A stretch of DNA of 64,000 nucleotides from Deltaproteobacteria bacterium (GCA_020853705.1 JADYYK010000121.1:1-64000); one strand, 5' to 3'; positions 19,637 through 37,650 are shown, counted from the stretch's first letter. Made by a program: numbers and translations. Notes: generated by a model from the sequence alone, not told the origin.

Positions 19637-19664
19637 TTGACAGCCGCCCCGCGCGCAGGATACT
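19637..19664 (+). promoter_or_regulatory. Promoter of the MarR-acyl-CoA operon
   Basis: A perfect -35 TTGACA (19637-19642) is followed after 16 bases by GATACT (19659-19664). The predicted start point is only about five bases before ATG 19676. The GCATGC palindrome at 19668-19673 could be a MarR operator half. Confidence 0.5.
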
Positions 19665-19675
19665 TAGCATGCGAA

Positions 19676-20151
19676 ATGTCCGCCCCGCGAAACGTCTCCA
19701 GCCCGGGCGCCCGCAAGGCTGGCCTCGACCGCATCGTCGAGACCGTGATCTACCTGCAGACCGAGTCGCGCCGCCTGGCGCGTGAGTCCGCCGACCGCCT
19801 CGGGGTCACCCCCACCCAGCTCAACGTGCTCAAGCTGCTCGACGAGATCGGCGAGCTGTCGATGTCCTCGATCTCGACCCGCCTGGGCGCCAAGAACTCC
19901 ACCGTCACCGGCATCGTCGACCGCATGGAGGCCGACGATCTGGTCGAGCGCGTGCGCGGCGCCGACGACCGCCGGGTCTACAAGATCCGCCTCTCCGCGC
20001 GCGGCCAGAAGATCGCCCGCGCCGTCTCGATCACCCCCTGGGAGCTCCTGCACGACGCCGTCGCCCGGCTGCCCGCGGCCGACAAGGACAACCTGCTGCG
20101 CATCCTCGGCAAGCTCGCCGACCACATCTCCACCCGCATCGAGGACAAACC

Positions 20152-20155
<4 letters not shown>
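19676..20155 (+). CDS. MarR-family transcriptional regulator
   Basis: The 159-residue protein has a winged HTH ([20 protein letters not shown], then [21 protein letters not shown]) and a wing, [15 protein letters not shown], characteristic of MarR. ATG 19676 was preferred to 19637 because the latter overlaps the -35 hexamer. Its TGA overlaps the next ATG (ATGA, 20152-20155), so it heads and probably controls the acyl-CoA operon, likely responding to a CoA thioester or aromatic/fatty acid (inference). Confidence 0.88.
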
Positions 20156-20996
<841 letters not shown>

Positions 20997-20997
<1 letters not shown>

Positions 20998-22568
20998 TGG
21001 CCGAGAACACCAAGATGCGCGAGCGCGTCGCCGCCCTGCACGCCGAGCGCGCGCGGATCGCCGAGATGGGCGGCGCCGACAAGGTCGCCAAGCAGCACGA
21101 GCGCGGCAAGCTGACCGCGCGCGAGCGCCTCGGCCGCCTGTTCGACGGCGGCGAGTACTTCGAGCTGGGGATCCACGGCACCCAGATGGGCGGCGCCGAC
21201 GCCACCGACAAGCCGCCCGCCGACGCCGTCATCTGCGCCTATGGCAAGGTCGCGGGCCGCATGACCGCCGCCGCGGCCTATGACTTCACCGTCAAGGGCG
21301 GCTCCATCGGCGCCATCGGCGAGGTCAAGGTCACCCGCCTGCGCGAGCTCGCGCTGCGCTCGCGCATGCCCATGGTGTGGTTCATTGACTCCGCCGGCGC
21401 GCGCATCGATCCCAAGGCGGGCGGCGCCGACATCATCTCGACCTTCGCGGGCACCGGCCACCTGTTCCGCGAGGAGGTCGTGATGTCGGGCGTGGTGCCA
21501 CTGATCGCCGCCATGGTCGGCCCCGGCGCCGCCGGCACCGCGTACATCCCCGGCCTCGCCGACTTCGTGCCCATGGTCAAGGGTGTCGGCTCGATGGCGC
21601 TGGCCGGCCCGCCGCTGGTCAAGGCCGTCACCGGCCAGGACATCTCGGAGCAGGAGCTCGGCGGCAGCAAGGTGCACTGCGAGGTCTCCGGCGTCGGCGA
21701 CGTCGAGGTGCCCGACGAGGCCGCCTGCCTCCAGATCATCAAGGACTACCTCTCGTACATGCCGGCGCACTGCGAGGAGCGCCCGCCCATCACCGCCTGC
21801 ACCGATCCCACCGACCGCCGCGAGGAGTCGCTGCTCGACGTGCTGCCCGAGTCGACCCGGCAGTCCTACGACATGTACGCCATCATCAAGGCGGTCGTGG
21901 ACGACGGTCGCTTCCTCGACATCAAGCCGCGCTGGGCGCGCAACATCATCACCTGCTTCGCGCGCCTGGGCGGCTACCCGGTCGGCATCGTGGCCAACAA
22001 CCCCAAGATGCTGGGGGGGATCCTCGACGTGAACAGCGCCGACAAGGCCGCTCACTTCATGCAGATCTGCGACGCCTTCGGCATCCCGCTGGTGTTCCTG
22101 ATGGACGTGCCCGGCTTCATGGTCGGCTCCAAGGTCGAGCACGAGGGCATCATCCGCCACGGCGCCAAGATGCTGCACGTGATGGCCGCCGCCACCGTGC
22201 CCAAGCTGACCGTGGTGGTGCGCAAGGGCTACGGCGCCGGCTACTACGTGATGGCCGGCCGCGCCTACGAGCCCGATCTGCTGGTGGCCTGGCCGGGCGC
22301 CGAGATCAGCGTCATGGGCGCCGAGGGCATGGTCGGGATCGCCGGCAAGAAGCTGTTCGGCGGCATGGAGCCGCCGCCCGAGATCAAGCAGCAGGTCACC
22401 CAGATGATCCAGTCGCAGATCGACATCACCAAGGTCGCCAACTGGGGCCTGGTCGACGACATCATCGACCCGCGCGACACCCGCAAGGTCCTGTGCAGCG
22501 GCGTCCAGATGGCCTGGAGCCGCAAGCTGGACCGGCCCTGGCGCAAGCGCGGGATCATCCCCGTCTAG
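20997..22568 (+). CDS. Acyl-CoA carboxylase carboxyltransferase (beta) subunit
   Basis: The 523-residue protein is of the PccB/MccB type with both crotonase-like halves. The N half contains [19 protein letters not shown], the acyl-CoA oxyanion region and IDSAGARI; the C half contains [26 protein letters not shown] and [11 protein letters not shown]. Start ATG 20997 forms a TGATG junction with the BKACE gene. No biotin carboxylase or biotin carrier gene is in the operon, so the partner must be elsewhere, or the enzyme works as a decarboxylase-type alpha subunit. The substrate cannot be told from the sequence alone. Confidence 0.9.
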
Positions 22569-22643
22569 TCCTCGCCTCGGCCGGCTTCGAGCTCCGCCGC
22601 CTCGCGTCACCGCCGCCACACGCCGTCACCAGGAGGTCGCCAC

Positions 22644-23900
<1,257 letters not shown>

Positions 23901-23936
23901 AGTAAAGTCCGCACCACTCAACCGGAGGCAGCAGCG

Positions 23937-24769
<833 letters not shown>

Positions 24770-24773
<4 letters not shown>

Positions 24774-25603
24774 CCCAGGCCTCCTTCGCCCACGAGCTGG
24801 CGGTCGCCCGCCAGCTCGGCGAGCGCGCCGGTGCCATCCTGCTCGGCTACCACGGCAGCGGGATCGCGGTGCAGGGCAAGGCCGGCGGCGAGCCGGTCAC
24901 GCAGGCCGATCTGGAGGCCTCGGCGCTCATCGTCAAGGGGCTCGCCGAGGCCTTCCCGTCCGATCACATCCTCAGCGAGGAGGCGCCCGATGATCCGGCG
25001 CGCCGCCTGGCCGCGCACCGGGTCTGGATGGTCGACCCCATGGACGGCACCAAGGACTTCGTGGCCGGCCATGACGGCTTCTCGGTCATGATCGGCCTCT
25101 GTGTCGCCCAGCGCCCGGTGCTGGGCGTGATCTACCAGCCGCTGGGCGCGCTGACCTACTTCGCGGCGCCTGGCATCCCGGCCACCCTGGTGCGCAATGG
25201 CGTGCAGCATCGCCTCGCCGTGTCCAGCGTCGCCGACCCCGGCGCGGCGCGTCTGGTCGCGTCCAGGTCGCATCGCGACGAAAAGATCGACGCCGTGCGC
25301 GCCGCCCTGGGCACCCGCGACGAGCTCAACGTCGGCTCGGTCGGCCTCAAGCTCGGCCTCATCGCGCGCGGCGACCGCGACCTCTACGTCAACCCGTCCT
25401 CGATGTCGAGCAAGTGGGACACCTGCGCCCCCGAGGCGCTGCTGCACGCCGCCGGCGGTCGCCTGACCGATCTCCACGGCGATCCCATTCGCTATGACGT
25501 CCCGGTGCTCAAGAACGACCGCGGCCTGCTGGCCTCCAACGGCGTGCTGCACGACACCGTGCGCGCCAAGCTGGCCGCGATCTTCCCCTCGCCCCCCGCG
25601 TGA
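24770..25603 (+). CDS. cysQ: CysQ/IMPase-family 3'-phosphonucleotide phosphatase
   Basis: The 277-residue protein is of the Mg-dependent inositol-monophosphatase superfamily: EPVTQADLEA, ILSEEAPDD, the metal-binding VDPMDGTKDF and the C-terminal KWDTCAPEALLHAAGG. The SxxSSKWDTCAPEA form and the specific loop make a 3'(2'),5'-bisphosphate nucleotidase most likely. In this operon it could recycle adenosine 3',5'-bisphosphate or degrade CoA-derived phosphonucleotides; inositol phosphatase activity is the alternative. It is translationally coupled to the hydratase gene by an ATGA overlap. Confidence 0.85.
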
Positions 25604-25611
25604 ACGTTGGC

Positions 25612-25617
25612 TAAGGT
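25612..25617 (+). promoter_or_regulatory. TANNNT element before the FAM20-like gene
   Basis: TAAGGT lies seven bases before ATG 25625 with no Shine-Dalgarno between. The -35 region is not convincing. Confidence 0.3.
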
Positions 25618-25624
25618 GCGGCCC

Positions 25625-26626
25625 ATGGCCCTGGCCCGCACCCTCCACCTGCTGACCATCTCCGCCTGCATCATCACAGTGTCGACCAGCGCCGGCGCCG
25701 CGCCGCCCAGGCGGGGCGGCCTGCTCGAGGGCATCAACCAGCCGTCCTGGCTGAAGAAGCCCGCGCCGTCGCCGTCGCCCGAGCCGCCCGCCTACCAGGC
25801 CACCTTCCTCGGCACCCCCGACGACGACCTGCTGGCCAGGATGTGCGACCAGCCCATCGTCAAGCTCGAGCTCGACAAGGGCACCGCCATCAAGTTCAAG
25901 GTCACCCTGAAGAACGGCGTGCTCGCCGCGCTGCGCCCGCAGCAGACGCTGGAGCAGGCCAACGACCGCGCCGACATCGCGGCCTACTGGCTGTCACGCG
26001 CCCTCGGCCTCGGCGTCGTGCCGCCTGCCTGCGCGCGCACGGTCAACCAGACCGAGCTGATGGCCGCCGTCGCCAGCCCGACCTGGAAGACGCGCATGGC
26101 CAAGGAGGTGCGCTGGACGCCCGAGGGCAGCGTGCGCGCCAGCCTGACCTACCGCGTCCCTGGCGTCGTCGATGGTGCCCTCGAGACCTCACGCAAGGTC
26201 TGGCGCCCGCAGCTCCTGCAGGCCACGCCGCTGCCAGCCCCGCACGCCGACCTCGCCGAGGCCAGCCGCATCATGTCGTGGGACTTTCTGACCGCGAACT
26301 GGGACCGCTGGAGCGGCGACAACACCCGACGCGCCGGCAAGGCCGGCCCCTGGGTCTGGGTCGACAACGGCGCCGGCTTCGGCAAGTACGCCGCCAAGGC
26401 GCAGAAGGCCAACGAGGCCCGCCTGCGCCAGGTCGAGCGCTTCTCGCGCAACCTGGTCACCGCGGTGCGCGGCCCCAGCGACGACGATCTGAAGCTGATC
26501 CTCGCGCCGTCGGGCCTCGACGAGCGCGAGCTCACGGAGTTCCTGGCCAGACGCCACGTCTTCCTGCAGCACGTCGACGGGCTCATCGCCAAGCACGGCG
26601 AGGCCCAGGTCCTCGCCTTCGACTGA
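25625..26626 (+). CDS. Secreted FAM20/four-jointed-like atypical kinase homologue
   Basis: The 333-residue protein has a signal peptide (cleavage near TSAGAA-PP, residue 26) and a Pro/Ser linker. From residue 76 it follows the secretory-kinase pattern. AIKFKVTLKNGVLAALRP corresponds to the glycine-free beta strands of FAM20. DRADIAAYWLSRALGLGVVPP corresponds to the EIAAFHLDR helix. SWDFLTANWDRWSGDN (219-233) carries the catalytic Asp227, and VWVDNGAGFGK (245-254) carries the metal-binding Asp247. The usual FKP lysine is Arg104 and the ion-pair Glu is Asp117, so activity is uncertain. It would act in the periplasm or outside. ATG 25625 was chosen because it starts the signal peptide. FAM20 assignment rests on motif matching by eye. 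Confidence 0.65.
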   Translation: MALARTLHLLTISACIITVSTSAGAAPPRRGGLLEGINQPSWLKKPAPSPSPEPPAYQATFLGTPDDDLLARMCDQPIVKLELDKGTAIKFKVTLKNGVLAALRPQQTLEQANDRADIAAYWLSRALGLGVVPPACARTVNQTELMAAVASPTWKTRMAKEVRWTPEGSVRASLTYRVPGVVDGALETSRKVWRPQLLQATPLPAPHADLAEASRIMSWDFLTANWDRWSGDNTRRAGKAGPWVWVDNGAGFGKYAAKAQKANEARLRQVERFSRNLVTAVRGPSDDDLKLILAPSGLDERELTEFLARRHVFLQHVDGLIAKHGEAQVLAFD

Positions 26627-26664
26627 GTCGCCAGGTCCCTTCGCCCAGCACCGACCGAAAAAAC

Positions 26665-26700
26665 GAGAGGGAGTGCAACGGCCAAGATGCACTCCCTCTC
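26665..26700 (-). terminator. Strong rho-independent terminator of the sigma-factor gene
   Basis: A perfect 13-bp stem (GAGAGGGAGTGCA with TGCACTCCCTCTC) and a ten-base loop are followed on the minus strand by GTTTTTTCGG. It lies about 40 bases past the sigma-factor stop and also blocks the converging FAM20-like transcript. Confidence 0.92.
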
Positions 26701-26740
26701 TGACCTCGGGTCGCGCCCCCAGGTCTTGCGATGATCTCGA

Positions 26741-28456
<1,716 letters not shown>

Positions 28457-28674
28457 GTGATAGACGCCGGCGGGCAAAAAAAGTTTGCTGCTTTCCCTTT
28501 TGGGGGTAGTACGTGGGGTCTGGGCGATCGGTTCTCTCCTCTATCGCTGTTGCCCATGACTACCTGGGCTAGCCGGTTAAAATTCCGGTACAGGGATAGA
28601 TGTAAGTCGCCACCAGATCGCCGCAAGTGAGCGGCTCCGTCATGATTCCGGCACAACCTGGCAGGGTGCTGGAG
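28457..28674 (-). promoter_or_regulatory. Upstream region of the sigma-factor gene
   Basis: This 218-base spacer is noticeably less GC-rich than its surroundings. It contains an AT-rich block, TTAAAATT, flanked by CCGG on both sides near 28573-28590, and an A7 tract (28485-28491) about 30 bases before the start. No -10/-35 pair is decisive. It also serves as the 3' spacer of the upstream methyltransferase gene. Confidence 0.35.
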
Positions 28675-30953
<2,279 letters not shown>

Positions 30954-30957
<4 letters not shown>

Positions 30958-31841
30958 GCCGCGGCCCCCGAGCGGGCGGCCAGCGCGCGCGCCATCGGCT
31001 GCCCGAGGCGCACCATCTCGCCCTGGCGAAGCCCCGTCCACTCGATGCGCCCGCGCTGCCACACCATGACCACCGTCGACCCCAGGTTGAACGCGCCGAG
31101 CTCGCCGCCGCGCTCGATGGGGCGTGGCGCATCGTAGCGCACGCGGTAGGGCTTGCGCCGCTGGCGGTGGGTCTCCACGGCGTCGTAGGCCATCGTCATG
31201 TGGCCGACGCCGGTGGCGGCGACCATGACCAGCGCACACGCGCCCAGGGGGGTGTCGAGATAGGTCACGATGCGTTCATTGACGGTGAACAGCCCGGCTA
31301 CATGCTTCACCGCGGCCGGATTGACTGGATAAAACGCTCCCGGGAGGTGATGCCAGCCCGTGATGGTGCCCTCGGCCGGCGAGTGCACGCGATGGTAATC
31401 CTTGGGCGAAAGGTAGATGGTGGCGAAGCGTCCGCCGGCGAAGCCCAGCGCCATGTCGTCGTCGCCGAGCAGGCCGCGCAGGCTGTAGTCACGGCCCTTG
31501 CACTGGATCATGCGGCCATCGACGACGTCCCCGAACTCGGCGACCCGACCATCGCACGGCATCACCGCGATCCCCGGCGTGGCGCTGATGCTGCGCGCGC
31601 CCGGGACCAGGTTGCGCGTGAAAAAGTCGTTGAAGCGCGCGTACTCCGCCAGCGGACGCTCGACCTCGTCGAGGTTGGCGCCGACCTGCCGCGCGAAGCC
31701 GCGATACAGCGGCGCACGCAAGATCTTCGGCAACTTGCGCCGCGCGCCCCAGCCGATGACGTGTGACAGCGCGCCCTTCGGGGTCAAGCGCAGCACATCG
31801 ATGACGAGCCGCTCGCGCAGAGCCTGGAGCTTCTCCTTCAT
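30954..31841 (-). CDS. psd: Phosphatidylserine decarboxylase proenzyme
   Basis: The 295-residue protein makes phosphatidylethanolamine by decarboxylating phosphatidylserine. It has the autocleavage LGST motif (FNLGSTVVMVW) that yields the pyruvoyl alpha subunit, plus FFTRNL, DGRV, YLSPKDYHRVHSP and TGVGHMT, as in bacterial type I enzymes, and ordinary length. ATG 31841 was chosen over TTG 31850. It is first in a two-gene unit with the methyltransferase (GTGA overlap) and has a clear housekeeping-type promoter. Confidence 0.95.
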
Positions 31842-31880
31842 GAGCGGCAAGGTCCCCTGTCGGAATGGGAAATCCCAGCC

Positions 31881-31909
31881 AGTATAGGGCGCTTGCGAGG
31901 ACAGGTCAA
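31881..31909 (-). promoter_or_regulatory. Sigma-70 promoter of psd
   Basis: On the minus strand TTGACC (31909-31904), a 17-base spacer and TATACT (31886-31881) lie about 33 bases upstream of the predicted leader end at ATG 31841. Each hexamer matches consensus at five of six positions; it is the best classical promoter in the window. Confidence 0.8.
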
Positions 31910-32005
31910 CGCGCGGGCGGGGTTACGCGCCGCGTTGAACCGAATTCTCAGCAGGCGCCGCCTGGCCGCTCGGAGGGCGATGGATCCGGGGCGAATCGCG
32001 ACGGA

Positions 32006-33424
32006 TCAGCAGTCGTAATACAGGGCGAACTCGTGCGGGACCGGGCGCAGCCGCACCGGGTTGACCTCGTTCTCCATCTTGTACTCGATCCAGGTGTCGA
32101 TGACGTCGGCGGTGAAGACGTCGCCCTGGAGCAGGAACTCGTGGTCCTTGCGCAGCGCCATCAGCGCCTCCTCCAGCGAACCGGGCACGCTGGGGACCTC
32201 CTTGAGCTCCTCCGGCGACATGGCGTAGATGTCCTTGTCGAGCGGCTCGCCGGGGTGGATCTTCTTCTCGATACCATCGAGCCCGGCCAGCGTCATGGCC
32301 GCGAAGCCGAGGTAGGGATTGCACGACGGATCCGGGGTGCGAAACTCGAGGCGCTTGGCCTTGGGTGACGCCGAGTACATCGGGATGCGCACCGCCGCCG
32401 AGCGGTTGCGGCTCGAGTAGGCCAGGTTGACAGGCGCCTCGAAGCCCGGCACCAGGCGACGGTAGCTGTTGGTGCCCGGGTTGGTCAGGGCACAGATGGC
32501 CTTGGCGTGCTTGAGGATGCCACCGATGTAGTACATCGCCATCTCGGACATCCCGGCGTAGCCGTTGCCGGCGAACAGCGGTCTGCCGTCCTTCCACAGC
32601 GACTGGTGGCAATGCATGCCCGAGCCGTTGTCTCCGAACAGTGGCTTGGGCATGAACGTCACGGTCTTGTTGTGGCGACGCGCGACGTTCTTGATGACGT
32701 ACTTGTACCACATGAGGGAGTCGGCCATCTTCAGCAGCGAGTCGAACTTCATGTCGATCTCGCACTGGCCGCCGGTGGCGACCTCGTGGTGAGCGGCCTC
32801 GACCTCGATGCCGAGCTTCTCGATCTCGAGCACCATCTCGGTGCGCAGATCCTGGAGGGTGTCGGTCGGCGCGACCGGGAAGTAGCCGCCCTTGTAGCCC
32901 GGCTTGTAGCCCAGGTTGGGGCCCTCGTCGCGGCCCGAGTTCCAGCGCCCCTCCACCGAGTCGACCTTGTAGAAGGCCTGGTTGGCGGTCTGATCGAAGC
33001 GCACGTCGTCGAACACGAAGAACTCGGCCTCGGGACCGAAGTAGATGGTGTCGGCGATCCCGGTCGACTTGACGTAGCTCTCGACCTTCTTGGCGATGAA
33101 GCGCGGATCACGCGAGTAGGGCTCGCGCGTGATCGGATCGACCACGTTGCAGATCATGACCAGCGTGGGCTCCCGGGCGAAGGGATCGAGCCGCGCGCTG
33201 CTGGGGTCGGGGATCATCAGCATGTCGGAGGCGTTGATGGGCTGCCAGCCCCGGATCGACGAGCCGTCGAAGCCGAAGCCGTCCTCGAAGGTCGACTCGG
33301 TCAGGCGGTGCGCCGGGAAGGAGATGTGCTGCCAGATCCCAGGCAGGTCGACGAAGCGACAGTCGAGCACCTTGGCGCCGCTCTTCTCGGCGAGCTTGAC
33401 GACCTCTGCTGGAGTCATGGACAT
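32006..33424 (-). CDS. glnA: Type I glutamine synthetase
   Basis: The 472-residue protein is a GSI-beta enzyme that makes glutamine from glutamate, ammonia and ATP. Seen are [10 protein letters not shown], the metal-binding [55 protein letters not shown] and [14 protein letters not shown]. The Tyr in DIYAMSPEE is the conserved adenylylation site, so activity is probably controlled by GlnE and the PII protein encoded just upstream. The start is ATG 33424; ATG 33418 is possible. It is separated from glnB by a repeat-rich 200-base spacer. Confidence 0.97.
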   Translation of the reverse strand: MSMTPAEVVKLAEKSGAKVLDCRFVDLPGIWQHISFPAHRLTESTFEDGFGFDGSSIRGWQPINASDMLMIPDPSSARLDPFAREPTLVMICNVVDPITREPYSRDPRFIAKKVESYVKSTGIADTIYFGPEAEFFVFDDVRFDQTANQAFYKVDSVEGRWNSGRDEGPNLGYKPGYKGGYFPVAPTDTLQDLRTEMVLEIEKLGIEVEAAHHEVATGGQCEIDMKFDSLLKMADSLMWYKYVIKNVARRHNKTVTFMPKPLFGDNGSGMHCHQSLWKDGRPLFAGNGYAGMSEMAMYYIGGILKHAKAICALTNPGTNSYRRLVPGFEAPVNLAYSSRNRSAAVRIPMYSASPKAKRLEFRTPDPSCNPYLGFAAMTLAGLDGIEKKIHPGEPLDKDIYAMSPEELKEVPSVPGSLEEALMALRKDHEFLLQGDVFTADVIDTWIEYKMENEVNPVRLRPVPHEFALYYDC

Positions 33425-33999
<575 letters not shown>

Positions 34000-34052
34000 C
34001 TAGGCGTGCCACATTTCGTGTTTGTTACGCCGCCTCGCAGGCGTCCGGATTC

Positions 34053-35063
34053 TCAGGTGATACAGGCCGGGGGTCGGGTGTCCCCGGTGTCCAGCGCGCC
34101 GATCAGGTCGGCCACCCGGGCGACCCGGGTCTCGCGGCAGAACGCGGTCAACTCGGCCAGCACGCGGGCGGCGGCGCCGGGCTCGGCGAAGGACTGGGTG
34201 CCGACCTGGACACAGCTGGCGCCGGCGAGCAGGAACTCGGCGGCGTCCTCCCCGCTGGTGATGCCGCCGATGCCGCAGATGGGGATGGGCACGCGGGCGC
34301 GGTGGACCTGGTAGACCATGCGCAGCGCGACCGGCTTGATGGCGGGGCCCGACAGGCCGCCGAAGATGGTGGCGATGCGCGGGCGCCGCTTGCGCGCGTC
34401 GATGGCCATCGCCGACAGCGTGTTGATGAGGGTGATGCCGTCGGCGCCGCCATCGGCGACCGCGCGCGCCAGGGCGACCACGTCGGTGATGTTGGGCGTC
34501 AGCTTGACCAGCAGGCGCAGCGGCGAGCCAGCCGCGTCGAGGGTGTCCTTGCAGGCGCGCACCAGCTTGCGCGCCACCGCCGGGTCGGTGCCGAACTCCA
34601 GGCCGCCGGCGTGCACGTTGGGGCACGAGATGTTCATCTCCAGGGCAGAGACCCCGCCGCCGCGCGCCGCGACCCCCTCGGCCAGGCGACGCGCGCACTC
34701 GACATAGCCGTCGAAGTCGGTGCCGAAGAAGTTCACCCACACGCTGGAGCCGGCGCGCGTGAGGCCGGCCAGGTAGGGCAGCTTGGCGTCGAGGAAGCCG
34801 TCCACGCCGACGTTCTCGAGGCCGATCGAGTTGATCATGCCCGAGGCGGTCTCGCAGATGCGCGGGCTCGGGTTGCCGCTGCGGCGCGCGGGCGAGATCC
34901 CCTTGGTGCACAGGCCGCCCAGCGACGCGACGTCGAGCAGCCCCTCGAGCTCCTGGCCGTAGCCGAAGGTGCCCGAGGCGGTCAGGATGGGGTTCTTGAG
35001 CGACATCCCGGCGTAGCTGACGCCGAGGTCGACCGCGGCCGGCGCGGCGCCGTCGGGGCTCAC
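34053..35063 (-). CDS. pyrD: Dihydroorotate dehydrogenase 1B, catalytic subunit
   Basis: The 336-residue FMN enzyme oxidises dihydroorotate to orotate in pyrimidine synthesis. Type 1B features are the NPILTASGTFGYG start, the catalytic Cys in MNISCPNVHAGGLEFG, VKLTPNITD, GITLINTL, GGLSGPAIKPVALRMV and PICGIGGI. The start is GTG 35063, overlapping the stop of pyrK in a GTGA junction, as expected for a two-subunit enzyme made in equal amounts. It is followed after 89 bases by glnB. Confidence 0.95.
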   Translation of the reverse strand: MSPDGAAPAAVDLGVSYAGMSLKNPILTASGTFGYGQELEGLLDVASLGGLCTKGISPARRSGNPSPRICETASGMINSIGLENVGVDGFLDAKLPYLAGLTRAGSSVWVNFFGTDFDGYVECARRLAEGVAARGGGVSALEMNISCPNVHAGGLEFGTDPAVARKLVRACKDTLDAAGSPLRLLVKLTPNITDVVALARAVADGGADGITLINTLSAMAIDARKRRPRIATIFGGLSGPAIKPVALRMVYQVHRARVPIPICGIGGITSGEDAAEFLLAGASCVQVGTQSFAEPGAAARVLAELTAFCRETRVARVADLIGALDTGDTRPPACIT

Positions 35064-35875
35064 CACTCGACGTGCTCGGCCGGGAACACCGGGCCGTCCT
35101 TGCACACGTAGCGATAGGGTCGCTCGGCGGCGCCGGGGGCGCCGGGGGCGGCGGCCACCGCGCAGCCCAGGCAGACGCCATAGCCGCACGCCATCTCGCC
35201 CTCGAGCGAGACCCAGCAGGGCGCGCCGTGCTCGCGCGCCAGCGTGCGCACCGCGGCCATCATGGGGTTCGGGCCGCACACCAGCAGCGTGGGCGGCGGC
35301 GCACCGGTGGCCGCGATGGCGCGCAAGCGCGCGGCCAGCGGCTCGGTGACGCGGCCCGGTGTGCCCAGCGAGCCGTCATCGGTCGAGTAGTGCGTGCGCG
35401 TGCGCGCCTCGCAGGCGTCACGCAGGACCAGGTCGGCGACGGTGCGCGCGCCGTAGACGATCTCGCAGCGCGCGGCGTGGCCGGCCAGGGCCGCGGCGTC
35501 GGCCTGCATCAGGATGGGGGCCAGGCCCACACCACCGGCGACCAGCAGGTCGTGACGGTCGGCCGACGGCGCCGGGAAGGCGCGGCCGAGCGGCCCCAGC
35601 ACGCTGAAGCGAGCCCCCGGGGCGGCGCGCTCACACAGCGCGGTGCCGCGGCCGGCCGCCTTGATGAGCACGGTGACCTCGCCGCCCGGCAGCACCGCCA
35701 GCAGCGAGAAGGCGCGCGGCAGCAGCGGGTCACGGCCCCAGTCGCCGCGCATCATCACGAACTGGCCCGGCTGCGTCCCGGCCAGCGCCTCGCAGCCCCC
35801 GAGGCGCAGCACGAAGACGTGCGGACCGAGCTCGATGCGCTCGATCAGGGTCGCGGTGAAGGCGGACGCGCTCAC
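35060..35875 (-). CDS. pyrK: Dihydroorotate dehydrogenase electron-transfer subunit
   Basis: The 271-residue protein links FMN in PyrD to NAD through FAD and a 2Fe-2S cluster. It has the FAD-binding PRAFSLL and GRGTALCER motifs, the NAD-binding LLVAGGVGLAPILM and VCGPNPMMAAV motifs, and a C-terminal cluster of four Cys in CGYGVCLGC...YVC. Its length is normal. It precedes pyrD in a coupled pair. The upstream spacer (35876-35983) carries a hexamer array, and no clear promoter is visible there. Confidence 0.95.
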   Translation of the reverse strand: MSASAFTATLIERIELGPHVFVLRLGGCEALAGTQPGQFVMMRGDWGRDPLLPRAFSLLAVLPGGEVTVLIKAAGRGTALCERAAPGARFSVLGPLGRAFPAPSADRHDLLVAGGVGLAPILMQADAAALAGHAARCEIVYGARTVADLVLRDACEARTRTHYSTDDGSLGTPGRVTEPLAARLRAIAATGAPPPTLLVCGPNPMMAAVRTLAREHGAPCWVSLEGEMACGYGVCLGCAVAAAPGAPGAAERPYRYVCKDGPVFPAEHVEW

Positions 35876-35907
35876 GCGGGGGGAAGATGTCCGGTCACGG
35901 CGGGAAC

Positions 35908-35983
<76 letters not shown>

Positions 35984-35987
<4 letters not shown>

Positions 35988-37642
35988 CCCTGATCCTTGC
36001 GGATCTGCGACATCTGCTTCCTCAAGCGATCCAGCAACGCGTCGACGCGCGACAGCTTGTCGGCGCCTCCGTACGTCACCAGCTCCACGATGTCGTTCCA
36101 CTCGCTCTCCAGGCGCGGGCCGAAGTCGCGCTTGAAGGCGTTGTACTCGCGCGACACGGTGCGGAACTTGGACTGCACATCGGACTGCGTGAGCGCGGGC
36201 GCGCTGGGCGAGGCCTTGGGCTTGCGCTCGGGCTCGCGGCGCGGCGAGGCGGTGGGCGACGGCTTGACCGCGACCGAGGGCGACGGTGAGGGCGACGCGG
36301 TCGGCCGTGCTGACACGCTGGGCGACGGCTCGGGCGGCGCGTTGAGGTGGGTGACCACCAGCTGGCGCGGCTCCTCACCGGCGCGCGAGGCGGCGGCCTG
36401 CTTGTCACCGCGGAGCAGGAAGAACAGCACCACCGCGACCAGCGCGGCGCCCCCCGCGGCGGCCGCGACCAGCGGCATCAGGCGGCGCTTGCGCGGCGGC
36501 TCCTGCACCGTCTCGGTGATCGATGGCGAGGTCGGCTCGGGCGCGCCGGGCAGCTGCGGCACCGCGCCGGTGTCGCCGTCGGCGATCAGCGCGAACGACA
36601 CCGTGTGCGCACGCGCGCCGGTGAGCTGGTTCCTGAACGGCGCCATGTCGGCCGCCTTGGCCGAGGCGACCAGCTCGCGCTCGTCGGTGATCTCGTCGGC
36701 GAACAGCTCGCGCAGGAAGGCGCCGGCGCGATCGCTGGAGAAGGTCGGGCTGCGCCGCACCAGCTTCTCCTGCAGGGCGTCGCGCAGCTCCTCACCGGTC
36801 TGGTAGCGCAGCTTGGGGTCGGTCTGCAGCGCGCGCAGCACCACGTCGTCGAGGCCGGCCAGGTCGGGGAAGCGCGCCGAGGGCGGCACCGCGCGCCCCG
36901 CGGCCACGGTGCGCGCGATGGTGCGGTAGTCGGCGCCCTCGGGGAAGGTGAACAGCCGCTCGCCGGTCAGGAGCTCGTACAGCACCACGCCGCAGGCGTA
37001 GATGTCGGTGCGTCGATCGATGACGCCGCCGCGCAGGAGCTGCTCGGGCGCCATGTAGCCGAACTTGCCGAAGCCGACCTTGGGGTTGGTCTCGGACACC
37101 CGCATGGCGCTCTTGGCGATGCCGAAGTCGATGACCTTGACCTCGCCTTCGTACGACACCAGCACGTTGGGCGGTGACACGTCACAGTGCACCACGTTGA
37201 GCGGACGCCCGGCGTCATCGGTGCGGCGGTGCGCATAGGCCAGGCCGTTGGCCGCCTCGCGCGCGATGAACAGCGCAATATCGATAGGGATTCTCTTCTG
37301 TTCTTCATGACAACGTGACAAGGTGCGACGCAGATCACGACCCTGCACATAGTCGATGGCCAGGAAGTACTCGCCGTCGACCATGCCGACCTCGTAGACC
37401 GGCGCGATGTTGGCGTGGTTCAGCTTCACCGCGATCTGCGCCTCGTCGATGAAGCGCTTGATGAAGTCGCGGTCCTCGGCCAGGTGGGGCAGCACCTTCT
37501 TGATGATGCAGAGCTTCTCGAAGCCCTGGATCTCCCCGATCTTGGCCAGGAAGATCTCGCCCATGCCCCCGCGCGACAGGCGCGACAGGAGCAGGTAACG
37601 GCCAAAGACGCGGGGGAGCGTCTGCTCTGCGGCCTTCTGCAT
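35984..37642 (-). CDS. Transmembrane Ser/Thr protein kinase with HCD catalytic loop
   Basis: The 552-residue kinase has an N-terminal catalytic domain: LSRGGMGEIFLAK glycine loop, IIKKVLPHL with the VAIK-type Lys, FIDEAQI, catalytic loop VVHCDVSPPNVLVS, VIDFGIAK (DFG) and KFGYMAPEQL. The usual HRD arginine is Cys, making it a non-RD kinase that may not need activation-loop phosphorylation. One membrane helix (LMPLVAAAAGGAALVAVVLFFLL) precedes a Ser/Pro-rich stretch and an external helical domain of about 90 residues. ATG 37642 was chosen; TTG 37651 would overlap the -10. It is divergent from the secreted-protein operon. Confidence 0.9.
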
Positions 37643-37650
37643 CTCGGCCA

